Notes under the pieces: generated by a model
What the model saw: the letters and a program-made list of their open reading frames with translations, nothing else
Told to the model about the DNA's origin: nothing
Database searches by the model: none
Made by a program: the position numbers and the translations under genes
Shown here: in pieces, positions 16,109 through 29,149 of the stretch
How the letters are laid out: every line of letters starts with the position of its first letter
How positions within the stretch are numbered: position 1 is the stretch's first letter
Assembly: GCA_002633005.1 (NCBI GenBank)
Contig: NMRA01000082.1
Span: 224,576 to 288,575, forward strand
Source: Phoronis australis
Lineage: Eukaryota; Phoronida; Phoronidae
Direction of reading: 5' to 3'
DNA: 64,000 nt

Positions 16109-19100
16109 ACAAATAGCTTATGGTCTTTGGATAGGGCAGCCCCGAATGTTACACTCCACACAACTATTTCTGAAAAATAAGTTAAATCTCGCTTAAGCAA
16201 AAATCCAAAGTCTCTGAGAATGTGCTAGTTCTAGACTGTGATGCGCTAATAATCACTTGGCTAACCTTTATTTGCCAAGTGTGAAGTGGAGCGTAACACC
16301 AAGTTTTTAGTATGTCAAGTCACTCCCATGACACGGACCCCTGTCTCATCAGCTTGCTCACTCTTGTTAGAAATTTTTTTGGCTTTTGGAGAACACACGG
16401 TTCGTTAGAGCTCGAGAGCTGGTTCGGGGTATTTACTTGACCCAGTGACCCATTTTATGCTTTGAGTGTTACCTCGGGCAGTTATAGCAACCTTCGTGTT
16501 CTTCCTAAGGTCATGCACCGACTTTTATTCTGATTAAGAAACAAGTTGAGACCAGTTTGATAACTGTAAAAAGTCAGTCTTTTTGGCAGACGGCAGATTC
16601 ATAGCTGTGTTTAGTTCACAGTTGATAACGCATGGGCTAAAAAAACCAGAATGAACTTTCTGTAGAAGACTTGAACTAGTTTGATTGCGACAAGTGGATT
16701 ACATTTGAGAACAATATTATAGTATTTGGCAGAATTTAAAGCCTAGTCAACTCAACTCAATAAGAACAGACACGTTCTGCAGTGATGTTAATTCAACTAG
16801 TCTCGTTTTATTTTGGGCTATGCCCATTTACGGACTATTAATGATTAATGTAGTGATAATTTGATTATATCATCATACCAGAAGGCTGAAGCACAGCCTG
16901 AGGACTTGTGATAAATACCTTTTGATGACCAGGGCCTGAAATCTTATTAATCTCAGTCTGCACTCAAAACTTAAAAATTGACCAATGAAATAGCATACTT
17001 TGTGTAAACTTACGAATTTGCTCTCTAATCACGCAATGTGATTGGTTTTAAGTCGAGTCTGAATTTGGTGATTAGATCCTAGGCTTAGAACGGATTACCC
17101 AATTGACAAATTAACAAACGACTGGGTGCAAACAAGTGTGTCACTGGGTTGTTTAGGGGTCACCACACTCGAAGAATGTACTGTAGTAGTGGTTTGGTCA
17201 TATACTGATGATGGGCTTGTGTAAAATGAAGCAAGGTCAAGTAGTTCACTGCGATTCATTCAAAAGTTAGGCGATCTGCAGACAGAGGCATGTATGACTG
17301 AACAGGGTTCTTAAACAGTAGGAATTCTGAATCACGATGAAACCTCTATGCCTAAAAACGCCTTTTTGGAAATTACAGGATGTTGTCAACCTATAACATG
17401 AGAAGTCAAAGGTAAACACTATTTTTGGTATTTACCATGATTTAGGTATGTGTAAAATGGTCTGTTCATATATTGTGAGTGACATTAAAATGTGCATCCA
17501 ACATCCAGGCTAAAAACTACAGTACAAGCCAAAAGTATTCTGACAATATGACCCAGAATTCCCTGTCAAATTCCTCGTCAGACTAGTCATGAACACATTA
17601 GTTAGTAACTCAAGGTGGCTGAATACTTACCAGTCATTTTTGTTATCAACAGAACTGGGCGTTGTGACGGGGAAACGGTATTTCGCCGATTACTTTTGTC
17701 TTGTACTGACTGTTAATGTGACTGTGTCTATTTGGGTGGGAAGTTGTGTTCTGTTTTGCATGTTGTGTTTGGCTGGAAATAATAGTAAAATGTGCTTAAG
17801 TCGGGTCCATGTGAACTGGGATTTTGTCCACATAAGGCAAAATTTGGCAGTAATTTTCTCCAGCACTGGAGGTTTTCATATTAGGAAAATAAATTTATGT
17901 TTCCATCATAGTGTGACCTAAATCGAAGAATGTTTACCATAATTCAGATCTGCTCAGAAAATTATGAGAAGGCTCCTCCAATAATTTTCTCTTAGAATTT
18001 TGTGAAGGTTTGGCTCATTCTTTTGGTCCATCCAAGTGTTCTTAAAGCCTATCTTGAATGGTAACATCTGTAAATTTGGTTCCTACAGTATGTTAAGAGC
18101 ATCGATCTGAACCCACTAGTGCCATAAATTGCCAATTGTAACAAACTGTTAGGTGTATTGGCTTGCTTTTGTCTACGTCACCGCGAGAATCACCTTTTAA
18201 TTCAAACAGCTGCGAATAACACCCCCACACAGTGGTGTTCTATTCAGAACCCTATTCAATACAACTGTTATCGGCCTTTTGTTGTTTGTGCTGGGATCTT
18301 GCGGTGGCGCAACATGGCACGAAAAGGCAGCTTCACTTATCATTTGACGGGTTTACATTTGTGCGATTCAACTCTCGTTTTCATATTTTACTAAGACTTT
18401 GCTAGGACTATCTGGTTAACCCAATACAACTAAAACAACAAAATTCCGTTGAAGGCTTTAATGCGGGTTCCGAATGCCTTTTAGAAGTCAATTTCCACGT
18501 AATAATTAGTTAGTCAACGGTGCTTTGAAAAAACCCTCTGGTATTTTTACGTATTTTTGTAATGTGGCATTGTGCAGGCTATCATAATTAGCCTCTTTTC
18601 AGGAAATAGCTTTCTTTCATGATGTATTGTGGGAATGATCATAGTATTGTGTAACTACTTATAACTAAGAAGAGCGAGTCGTTGGTAGATTGTTTTGAGC
18701 TTTTCAGACATTACAATTTTTGTTTATTGGCCAAACAGCTACTAATGCTGCTGGTGATGGCATTATTTTTTGATATTAAGAAATGGAATTTTAAGCCAGT
18801 GTTCTTGAAGTAACTCCTGCTGATACCTAAGTGCATGTCAAATTAATGATGACAGCTGAATGTTTTTGTCACTTTGAGATACTGTTGATTGAGAAATTTT
18901 TGTTGCTGTTTAATAAATTATTGCAGGTTAATTTTCCACTGTCTTCATTAGCAGCACGAGTGTCATTTTTACTACTCAGATTCCTGGCCTCATTTTCATT
19001 CCTATAGATAAAATAGATGTCAAAAATAATCTGACGAAATTGTACAGACTCCTTGTCACAACTTTAAGCAGAGTTCTCCGTCGTGAAGGCTGTAAAATGC

Positions 19101-20379
19101 ACCATCAGAGCAGGTGTAATGTCCAATCGTGACCAACCAGGAGAGAGAAACGGAAGTTTCATTCTGTTATTTTGGCGTAGACTATATTTAAAAAAAGGGG
19201 CACATACAAGTGCCCAGCGATGTATTAACCTTGTACACAATGTCAGTAATATCACAATTTCGTTAGCACAGCTCGTTTTATTCGTTAACAAAACCAGTAA
19301 TCTCAAGACACCCACTGTAACACATGCATGTCGGGACGATCACAGTAATTTACCCACAATGCAGGGTACCTGTGCTGTACTTTCAGTTTCTGAATGCTTC
19401 TGCGCTTGACACTGTCATACATCAACTAACTTTTGATTTAGTTCATCCATTATCATATTAAGATTGGTCTTGTATTGTTTCCTACTCAGGTTACAAATGA
19501 TTCTAGGTTTGAAAAGAACTGACATGTTGTTACTGTTTCTGACCAGCCTCATTAATTTGCTCGAGATGGAAGGCTGGTTTCAGACACCTAGGCAATATGG
19601 CTGCCGTCAATTTCAAGGGATTTGTTGTGGCAAATTTCAGTTCCAACAATTTATAACATTTGTAAAGAAATTTGATATTTTTGACACCAGAACATGGTTT
19701 AACTAAAAAAATATCGAATCCTAATTCCTTAATAAGAACAAGAGATTTCTCAAAATGTCACTCGCACGATGCAGAATTCCAGTTGTTCAAGGCATTCAAA
19801 GTATATTCAGACATTCAGCACGAAAATGCGACACATCTTTCCTCATTTACAGTTTGAAACTACATACAGGCTTGGCTTACATAACTTGCATACAGCAGAC
19901 CCCTGAAGTGAACTAATGAAAATAAGCATTTTTGAACTACATGGTTCCAGTTCTACAACACAAAAGGTAACTCATTCTTTGACTTCAGGGAACTAAAGGA
20001 AATGTGAACAACGCTGCCTTAACAACATCCCAACAGGAACATTGTTACCAAATCACACAGTCCAAGGTATTAACAAAAAATAAATATTATTTTTAAAACT
20101 ACAGGGCCAAAAATCTAATCTACGAACTGCAACAATTCATTTTTTGACAATTCTACAACAAAATGAGCTCAAGATGGGTGTTTTTCAAATAATACAAATT
20201 GTAAAAGGTACAAGAGTATTCACATTCACACCTGTGGTGATTCGCAATAAAAGCTCCCGGTTAGAGTCTAATTTGAAAACCTTGAGTTTACATCTCAAAT
20301 CTAGGCGGGGGTCACCAAGTACAAACTAAAATAAATTAAATACTGATCTGCACAAAACCATAAGGAATGTGACTGAGCG

Positions 20380-20486
20380 GCAATAGTCGGATATATCGTA
20401 CCCACATTTTGAGAACCAGTTTGATGCTTGTTTTTCAGAGGAGAGAACTGGTTCTCAAAATTCGGGTACATTATATCCGAGCAATA
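20380..20486. mobile_element. Palindromic MITE, GAGAACCAGTT family
   Basis: Inverted ends are CAATAGTCGGATATATCGTA and TTATATCCGAGCAATAT, with inner arms TTTTGAGAACCAGTTT and AACTGGTTCTCAAAAT. It lies downstream of the ARMC6 copy-1 stop, probably in 3' UTR or flank. Confidence 0.9.
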
Positions 20487-20711
20487 TATCGAATACACTT
20501 ACCATGAGTTCATAAAAATTTTAAAAAATGTTGTAAGTTGACAAGAAATTTCCACTAATACAAGCCCAGTTGAAGACAACGCCGAGGTAGCTCGGATGGG
20601 TGCAACCCAGTTGCCTTCAACCACACTTGAACAGATTTTTAATAATTAAAAACAGAAAATACCAATTGAAATATGAGTTCGTAAATCAGATTTGCAGCCT
20701 CAGACCTAAAG

Positions 20712-21887
20712 CTAATGACCTAAATCCCCACGTTCACCTTTCCAAAGTTCACGTAACTCCACCTTGCAGCCAAGGTCACGTAGGGCAGCTTTGGCCTCAT
20801 CGTCGCAATCTTTGAAGTTAGCACGTGCTCTGTTGATCAAATTCTCCGCCCCAAGTTCAAGGAATGGTTCAGCACAATCGCGGTTACGCGATATCAAATT
20901 CCTGATGGCCATACACGCTTGTTTCTGAAACCAAACAAAGTCCTGTAATTTCATTTTCTGGTAATTTGTATTTGAATTTTACACTGGCCAAGACAATTTA
21001 TTTTGGAATACAAAGAAAAAATACAAAAAAATTACAAGTTCATATTTAAACCTTTTTTGTCAACATACTGAAAAATTTTTATCAGGACTACTCCAGGAAA
21101 GAAAGACATTAATTTTGTTTTCAACAAATATCTCACCTGCACACCAGGTACTGTCTTATGTACCTCCATACAGCGAAGAATTCCTTGCACGCCTCCTGCT
21201 GCCATGATTCGTGCAGCATTAGTCGGATTGCGCAGAGAGACAGCACCGAGGGCTGCGCAGCCGTTCTCACAAACCTTTTGTAAAAAATAAACAACCTCTC
21301 ATCTTTCAGACCTTACACAACAAAATTAAACTAATTCTTGAGAAGATCTCAACAGCTGCATACTTACATGTAAACCAAAAGCAGACAACATCATGGTTTG
21401 ATTGTTTTGATGCATTGTGTTGTTTCATTTAGGACTGCTACAGGAATGAAGTCAAATATTCCAAAGCACAATTAAAGCAAAATGTCAAAACTACTGAGAA
21501 AGACATGAAAATGGAAGATACTACCTCTAAGAAGACATTCTAACACTGTTGTATGGTAGATAAATATTTTTCGTCTTCATGATCGAATCAAATCGTTTTA
21601 ACCAATCAACGTTCGTAGTAGAAGCCTCTGTACTCAGAATAAAGATGATGAACATTTATTTTGATTTTACCGATGGAACAAATAAAACAACTACACTTTT
21701 AAGAGCACTGTTTTATAGTCCGAAGACATGACAACAAGTAACAACTGATGCCCACCTGCGGGTTAGACTGATGTTTTGCCATGGCAGCCAAGATGATTTC
21801 AGCCCCAATGGCTTGGATAATGGCCACTTTAACATTGTCGTTGCCCGCCACTGTTTTAAGTACGCCGATGATCTGTCGGGTGATGTT
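20712..21887 (-). pseudogene. ARMC6: Second copy of ARMC6 exons 4-6 (probable haplotype duplicate)
   Basis: Exons 21756-21887, 21137-21274 and 20712-20924 repeat ARMC6 exons 4, 5 and 6 with intact frames, splice sites and stop codon. Differences from the 22994-24222 copy are small: QAIGAE against QANGAE, LRNPT against LRSPT, and LISRNRD against LISHNRD. No copy of exons 1-3 accompanies it. As drawn, it could only be expressed by skipping from exon 3 over the first terminal set. Neither copy shows decay, so I see two alleles rather than a true pseudogene, and which is the reference allele cannot be told. Confidence 0.8.
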
Positions 21888-22158
21888 CTGCAATAGGAGA
21901 ATACTCAGGTCAGCTGTTTTAAAATGTACAAAGATCTGGCGCAGTGATGGAAATAAAACATTGGCAAGCCATTAATAGGCTTATTGGTCCACCTTCTATA
22001 GCGTGACCAGATAAATAATGCAGTTCCATGTGAATGCGATGCTAATCCAATGCAACTTTTTTCCCAGTCAGGCTGACATAACACAGACTACGTGCCACAA
22101 CCACAAGACTGTAGCAATCAGTGATAGTGAAATGGGTCCACCAGACCAGCCTGGGCAC

Positions 22159-22159
22159 N
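22159..22159. other. Single-N assembly gap at a contig join
   Basis: One N at the exact boundary between the two copies of the ARMC6 3' block. The 30 bases before it match neither copy. Confidence 0.9.
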
Positions 22160-22700
22160 TTCCTCATTTACAGTTTGAAACTACATACAGGCTTGGCTTA
22201 CATAACTTGCATACAGCAGACCCCTGAAGTGAACTAATGAAAATAAGCATTTTTGAACTACATGGTTCCAGTTCTACAACACAAAAGGTAACTCATTCTT
22301 TGACTTCAGGGAACTAAAGGAAATGTGAACAACGCTGCCTTAACAACATCCCAACAGGAACATTGTTACCAAATCACACAGTCCAAGGTATTAACAAAAA
22401 ATAAATATTATTTTTAAAACTACAGGGCCAAAAATCTAATCTACGAACTGCAACAATTCATTTTTTGACAATTCTACAACAAAATGAGCTCAAGATGGGT
22501 GTTTTTCAAATAATACAAATTGTAAAAGGTACAAGAGTATTCACATTCACACCTGTGGTGATTCGCAATAAAAGCTCCCGGTTAGAGTCTAATTTGAAAA
22601 CCTTGAGTTTACATCTCAAATCTAGGCGGGGGTCACCAAGTACAAACTAAAATAAATTAAATACTGATCTGCACAAAACCATAAGGAATGTGACTGAGCG

Positions 22701-22807
22701 GCAATAGTCGGATATATCGTACCCACATTTTGAGAACCAGTTTGATGCTTGTTTTTCAGAGGAGAGAACTGGTTCTCAAAATTCGGGCATTTTATATTCG
22801 AGCAATA
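22701..22807. mobile_element. Palindromic MITE, GAGAACCAGTT family (duplicate of the 20380 copy)
   Basis: Same insertion as 20380-20486, present in both copies of the duplicated block, so it predates the split between them. Confidence 0.9.
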
Positions 22808-22993
22808 AATCAAATGTTGTAAGTTGACAAGAAATTTTCACCAATACAAGCATAGTTGAAGACAACACTGAGGTAGCTCGAATGGGCGCAACCCAGTTGC
22901 CTTCAACCACACTTGAACAAATTTTAATAATTGAAAACAGAAAATAATTGAAATATGAGTTCGTAAATCAGATTTGCAGCCTCAGACCTAAAG

Positions 22994-25900
22994 CTAATGA
23001 CCTAAATCCCCACGTTCACCTTTCCAAAGTTCACGTAACTCCACCTTGCAGCCAAGGTCACGTAGGGCAGCTTTGGCCTCATCGTCGCAATCTTTGAAGT
23101 TAGCACGAGCTCTGTTGATCAAATTCTCTGCCCCAAGTTCAAGGAATGGTTCAGCACAATCCCGGTTATGCGATATCAAATTCCTGATGGCCATACACGC
23201 TTGTTTCTGAAACCAAACAAAGACATGTAATTTCATTTTCTGGTAATTTGTATTTGAATTTTAGACTGGCCAAGACAATTTAATTTGGAATACAAAGAAA
23301 AAAAATCACAAGTTCAAATTTAAATCTTTTTTGTCAACATAATGAAAAAGTTTTAGCAGGACTACTTCAGGAAAGGAACACATTAATTTTGTTTTCAACA
23401 ACTATCTCACCTGCACACCAGATACGGTCTTATGTACCTCCATACAGCGAAGAATTCCTTGCACGCCTCCTGCTGCCATGATTCGTGCAGCATTAGTCGG
23501 ACTGCGCAGAGAGACAGCACCGAGGGCTGCGCAGCCGTTCTCACAAACCTGTTGTAAAAAAATAAACATCCTCTCATCTTTCAGACATTACACAACAAAA
23601 TTAAACAAATTCTAGAGAAGATCTTAACAGCTGCATCCTTACATGTAAACCAAAAGCAGACACCATCATGGATTGATTGTTTTGATGCATTGTGTTGTTT
23701 CATTTAGGACTGCTACAGGAATGAAGTCAAATATTCCAAAGCACAATTAAAGCAAAATGTCAAAACTTCAGAGAAAGATATGAAAATGGAAGACACTACC
23801 TCTAAGAAGACATTCTAACACAGTGACTGTTGTATGGTAGATAAACATTTTTCGTCTTCATGATCGAACCTAATCGTTTTAACCAATCAAAGTTCGTAGT
23901 TCTAGAGCTGCAAATGAGAAAAATGTCTTGTTGCCATAGCGATTTTGCATATGAGCCAGAAGCCTCTGTACTCAGAATAAAGATGATGAACATTTATTTT
24001 GGTTTTACCGATGGAACAAATAAAACAACTCCACTTTTAAGAGCACTGTTTTATAGTCCGAAGACATGACAAGTAACAACTGAGGCCCACCTGCGGGTTA
24101 GACTGATGTTTTGCCATGGCAGCCAAGATGATTTCAGCCCCGTTGGCTTGGATAATGGCCACTTTAACATTGTCGTTGCCCGCCACTGTTTTAAGTACGC
24201 CGATGATCTGTCGGGTGATGTTCTGCAATAGGAGAATACTCAGGTCAGCTGTTTTAAAATGTACAAAGATCTGGCGCAGTGATGGAAATAAATCATTGGC
24301 AAGCCATTAATAGGCTTATTGGTCCGCCTTCTATAGCGTGACCAGATAAATAATGCAGTTCCACGTGAATGCGATGCTAATACAATGCAACTTTCTTCCC
24401 AGTCAGGCTGACATAACACAGGCCGAGTGCCGCAACCACAAGACTGTAGCAGTCAGTGATAGTGCAAGTAAGGTCATGATACACGCAAGTGTTGGTTTAC
24501 GAAAAGTTGACCACTCTGAACCCCTGAAAGCAATGAGTAATTTCATTTGATTACTTAAAGCATTTGACTACTGCTTAGTTTTATGAAGAGTATGGACTAA
24601 GCAGCGAGCAAACATTTGTGGAGTAATCAACTGATTTGGTTCATAGCAAAACAATTAAACTGTGTTAGCAAACAGAAGTATATTAATTTGTTCATACTTT
24701 GGATATTTAAGACTTCAATGTTCTCATGAGCAGATAAAGCCATGATAAATTTAATTACCACGTATAAAGCATAACTTTGTTTTTACGTATGTGCAATGTG
24801 TCCCTGCAAAACGGCAGTAAAGAAACAAAGCACCAACTGTCCACTTTGCAAAAATAAATTTATATATACGCTATCATATTTTACTTTTGCCAGGTTAAAA
24901 CAGTCAATGAAGCATGTTAGCAACAAGTAGCATGTGGCCCTAGTACATCACCAACAAGTAGCGTGTGGCCCTAGTACATCACCAACAGTTATCAGAGATC
25001 TGTGCTCAACACTTACAGCGTCGTCCATGCTGGACTCCAGTGACTTCATCATCATATCTAGTCCGCCCAGATCCATGATCTCTTGACAGAACTCATTTCT
25101 GACTGCCAGGCGACCCAGTGTTGAGAACAGCTCACCCAGTATAGCTTTAGAGCTTGTGTACTCTACAAGTAAGATTTTCAATGATAGTTAATTCGTTGGT
25201 AAATAACCAAGACTAGTTTGTGTGTGAGATCAATCCCAAAGACAGGTAATGGAGGAAACGATACGTGTCAATTATTAAGCATGCAAAACGTATGCAAGGA
25301 AACAAAGTTATCGGCTGGCATAACCTTTTAAAACTTTATAACAATGTTGTATTCTGTAGCGTGAGTTTCTTGCGTATCTGGCGAGGTCACACAGAACAAT
25401 GCAAAATCACGCGAGAGAGAGAGGAGAGTGTTCAGCGAGTAAGCAAAACACAATCTAGTATAGAACAACAAAAGGGTCATCACTAAAGCGACTGGTTGGC
25501 GAGGCTTTGATGTTGAATTATGACATGGAAATAATCGTTTCCATTCAACGAGTGTCTCAAGAATGTCTTCTGTTACAGAACGTAGCCCTAGGGCCTGGTT
25601 CTCAAAAAGCCTATTGTAGATTTAGCTAAATACCCGTCTATAGATGCCTTAGCCTGTTTTATCAAATCAGACGAAGGCTAAAAGTCAGAAATTCTGTCAA
25701 TAACTCGAAGCCAAAAGACAGAAATCTATCGCCTGCTTGAAAGTAGATGAAAGTCAAAAACTAAAAACACCAATAAACTCTTTTAGAAACAACAGCTTGG
25801 TTATTGCAAATTAACAAAAATTGGCAAATGATAGGCTCAATTGTTCTCTGATGCAATATGTGCGTTGGCCATTTTACTCAAACTTATAGATTAAAACATG

Positions 25901-27697
25901 AACATAACTGATATCACCTTTTCCGATATTTTTGGTGAGGAAGAATCTCATCGCAACATAAATTAAAGTGTTTACCTTGAGAAATATCAAGAATTGTCTT
26001 CAGAGCATTTGCTTCGGACACGATCATTTTAGCGTGTTCGTGTGCCTTTCCGAACGGCACCCTCACATCATCATCCAAGGTCAAGGTCTTTAACACTGAG
26101 CAGGCTTCCTTGACAACAGTGGGTGAACTCTTATGCTTCTGAAGTAAAGAAACCAATGATGTTATGATGTCCTTGGCAACAAAAGCTTGCCTGTTTGTTT
26201 CGTGCATAATGCACGAGAATCGTATCACGCGTAAGCACAGCTCCAACACACGGATAGAATTACCAGACCTCACAGCCTCGCTAAAGTATTCGATTCCTTC
26301 GGCATTCATGATATCTGGCTGTCCACTAAGAATAGAGCAGAGAGCTTCTAGGAACCTTAATGTCATATCTTCGTTGTCTTTAACTAACTGGAGTCCCTTG
26401 AAGAGGTGGTCAAACCCCTGGTTGCTTCCCGCGAGACATCTGTGTGGTAAATCAATGTTACATTGTTCTGTGATGATTATAAGGTTGTTTTGAACTGCTT
26501 CAGCCTGCAGTGGATCCAGAGACTGTTGCAGTGCCTCAATAGCATCGAGGACTGTGTGGGACGTGCCGTGCTCTTTGCTTAAGTGGAAATCCTTAAGGAT
26601 GTTAGAGAGGTCCACACCCTGCAATGACAAAAAAAAGTTTCAGTGAGTGCATCCATTATTGATGAAGTTCTATGAATTGAGAAAATTCAAAATAAGAGGC
26701 CACAATCAAAATTATTCAGTTTCAAAAGTATGTAATTTTATTCTTAAATTACAAGAAATAGTCAGATTTAAGAGCTGAAATTGACCCTTCAAACGAATAA
26801 GTGAAGATTATATTCAAACTGTTGAGCAAACTAACAGTCACATCTGCTATTGGAAATTTCTTGTTGTATTGTTTTACTTTTCCAGGACCCCAAATTTAAG
26901 CCCAGACTGGTAGTTGGATATAACGAGCCCGCACTTTGAGAACCAGTTTTCTTCACTGAATAACAGGCATCACACTGGTTCTCAAAATGTGGGCAAGTTA
27001 TATCCGACTATCACCGCCCGGGCGTACTTTTGGAAAATGCATCAGCCATACTCACATGGAATGAGATTCTAAAGCATTTTAAGAGAGTTTATACCATTAC
27101 TTAAGCTACGCAAATAAGTGCTGAAATACACTATACTCCGTTTCTCAAATTTAAAAGCCTTTAATTTTGTTCGACAGTCACTGACATTGTTCATTAGAAG
27201 AAAGCCTACAAACAGTAGAAATTCTGATTAAGACTACATCAACAGGCCCATGGGAAACGAAGGCCAACAGGCCTATACTTCTTGGAGTCCCTGTTTAGAG
27301 AAAATCACGAAGGCAAAGATTCTTCACTTTCACATTGATAAAAATTGCCCCTTCCATTTTTAAAGGTTGATCGTAAATTTCAAAACGGCCCATAATTTTA
27401 GTCCACACCATTTGAAGATAACTGTACAGCACAGATCATGCTTTCAATGAACTATGCATTTCTTAGTACTTTTGTTGAGAAATAAGACAAACCGAAATTT
27501 CTTTTTCCATTTTCTGCATCACAAACTGAAGAATTTCTACTGTAATAAATGTAAATCATACGCACAAACGACCGGCTTACCTGTGCTTCAAACTGCTCCA
27601 CAGCGGCCTCTATTGCCTCGCTAGGTTCTAAGTCCAACACTTCGACATTTTCATTAACAACGTCTTCAAAGGTTTGCTGAGTAATGCGCTTAGCCAT
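22994..27697 (-). CDS. ARMC6: Armadillo repeat-containing protein 6, complete coding sequence
   Basis: ARMC6 is a conserved armadillo-repeat protein of poorly known function; the repeats form a superhelix for protein binding. Exons (minus): 27581-27697, 25976-26618, 25017-25162, 24091-24222, 23411-23548, 22994-23206; 462 residues against roughly 475-500 in human. The N-terminus [14 protein letters not shown] matches the human SKRIAQETF region. Family landmarks follow: [64 protein letters not shown] and, at the end, [15 protein letters not shown]. Intron phases are consistent throughout. A further 5' UTR exon may exist. Exons 4-6 occur again at 20712-21887. Divergent from VPS45, with 1.45 kb between start codons. 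Confidence 0.95.
24914..24987. repeat. 36-bp tandem duplication
   Basis: Two units of AACAAGTAGCATGTGGCCCT followed by AGTACATCACC, differing at one base. ARMC6 intron 3. Confidence 0.9.
26908..27013. mobile_element. Palindromic MITE, GAGAACCAGTT family
   Basis: Ends are TGGTAGTTGGATATAACG and TTATATCCGACTATCACC; inner arms are TTTGAGAACCAGTTTTC and CTGGTTCTCAAAATG. ARMC6 intron 1. Confidence 0.92.
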
Positions 27698-28068
27698 CTA
27701 GAAGAAACAAAACAAGGTTATTGGGACAATAGTTGATTGTCTTTTTACACCTTCAGAGCTTAAAAATTACTTTGGCATTTGGTTGCTGGCTTGTTAGAGT
27801 TCCGTAGATGCAATAATCTTGCAACAGAAACTAGATTGAGCATGTGCTTCACCTATAATACTTGCCGCTATTTCACAAAGTCGGGTTTTCACTCAAATCT
27901 CTCCTCCATGGAACGATGTTTGTTGTACTAGTTTAGTTTACTGAATACTACAGCTGAATATTGATCATTTGCTCGTTTCCTTTCAGTTATGAAGCATTAT
28001 CAGTCACCAGTGAAGTATTAGATGCAAAACAATTATAAACCAATTGAGCTCACTCAAAATTTTCTCCA

Positions 28069-28076
28069 GCCATCTT
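28069..28076 (-). promoter_or_regulatory. YY1-like AAGATGGC element upstream of ARMC6
   Basis: The octamer lies about 370 bp upstream of the ARMC6 ATG, on its sense strand, and is followed in frame by a short open stretch (MAGENFE). It may mark the ARMC6 5' end. Sequence match only. Confidence 0.35.
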
Positions 28077-28195
28077 ACTCCTGCGTTCCGATCGATTCCC
28101 GTGGAAATTTAATGTTTATCAACAACAAAAACATATAGATAACCGATTAACCCTATAATAGTAGGAGAATTGCCCAAATAAACTAATTACACACC

Positions 28196-28382
28196 ACTCC
28201 GCACTCATTGTCGCCAATTTCAGTTCTGATAACCGTTAAAAACCCATAAACCACTGGCAGTAATTTGAGAAATTATGGTATCTTCAATTTGGCACAGGCA
28301 TGAGTATGGCTAACCATGCTGCGCCAAACTGAAGTGCGCCAAATCAGTTTGGTGAAGGCATCAGTCTGGGCTGCAACAGGCT
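28196..28382. repeat. Solo arm of the foldback element found at 47236-47667
   Basis: Matches the right arm of that element: ACTCATTGTCGCCAATTTCA, CAGTTCTGATAACCGTTA, GTGCGCCAAATCAGTTTGG and GGGCTGCAACAGG. The other arm is absent here. Confidence 0.85.
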
Positions 28383-29149
28383 CACAAGTTACAAGCCAAA
28401 ATTACAGAGTGATACAGACTGGCAGATGTGGAGGAACAGCTTGATTCAAGCACCTGTGGCCCTACAACAGTGCCATTGTTTACAGTCACTGAATAGGAAA
28501 GTTTGCTTGATCCAACAAGAGCCAAATATGACAATATCACATTCACGCTTGATGCTCAATAGTGATAAACATGACTCATCATGTGGTGAACTGGGCAGTG
28601 CCGATCAGACACCGAACTATCTGTGATGATTGATGAGTCGCAGAGACGAAGAAATTCCGACTGTTAGTCGGTTTATCATTTAAATTATGTTCTATCGGTG
28701 GTTTAATACAGAAAATTTTAAGATACTCGACAACGCACTTCCACAAATCAGACCTTAGTGCTTTCTGCCTGCTTGAATATTCCCTCGCACACAGAAAATC
28801 GTTTACATCTGAGTGCCTAGCAACACCTCGCGGAAATTAGAGCGCGGTAAAAATACGGTCCCCAGACTTTCCTAGATTCTAAAGTTTCAGTGCTAAAAAC
28901 ACTCTCAAACCTACTTCATTGTCGTATCTACAAAGAATACCAATACATTATCAGATTTATTTTGTGTCTTTTTAGAGGTACGAGATAACGGTGGACTAAT
29001 ATTTTGAGAACTTCTTTTGAGTATTATTTTTGAATATATCCAATAGAGGTCACTAAACGCAATATGGTGGGAGGAAAAGTTCGTGATCTGTTTTAGTCAG
29101 TGTTAATGTTTTGTTTTCATGTACAGTGTAATCTACGATCAGACTTAAA

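Larger units (their letters stand above)
15498..20711. other. PARP16-ARMC6 convergent intergenic region
   Basis: It holds the PARP16 3' UTR and, from 19839 on, the repeated 3' flank of ARMC6. Bases around 17518-17560 (CAGTACAAGCCAAAAGTATT) resemble a Tc1/mariner-type terminus, with a related stretch near 61012; both are weak. ORFs up to 110 codons (for example 17589-17921) have no recognisable domain or splice context. No conserved exon was recognised. Confidence 0.5.
19839..22158. repeat. 2.3-kb block duplicated at 22160-24463 (ARMC6 3' half)
   Basis: From TTCCTCATTTACAGTTTG onward this block matches 22160-24463 through exons and introns, with scattered substitutions. Copy 1 has about 30 bp extra near 20490-20525 and lacks roughly 55 bp present at 23900-23955. 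Homology stops near 22129; about 30 unrelated bases and a single N (22159) follow, then copy 2 starts abruptly. That geometry suggests two haplotypes joined end to end in assembly rather than a biological tandem duplication. Confidence 0.9.
27698..29149. other. ARMC6-VPS45 divergent intergenic region (shared promoter region)
   Basis: It should hold both promoters. AAGATGGC (28069-28076, on the ARMC6 strand) matches the YY1-type element often seen at housekeeping transcription starts. A 190-bp solo arm of a foldback element occupies 28196-28382. The 66-codon ORF at 28426-28626 has no recognisable domain. Nothing else was recognised. Confidence 0.5.

Noticed and set aside
17589-17921. 110-codon plus-strand ORF between PARP16 and ARMC6
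   Set aside because: Hydrophobic, low-specificity sequence in AT-rich spacer near a Tc1-like remnant; no motif or matching exon structure.
20712-21887. A second, independent ARMC6 paralogue
   Set aside because: Intron sequences match as well as exons, exons 1-3 are missing and a gap marks the join; haplotype duplication explains it better.
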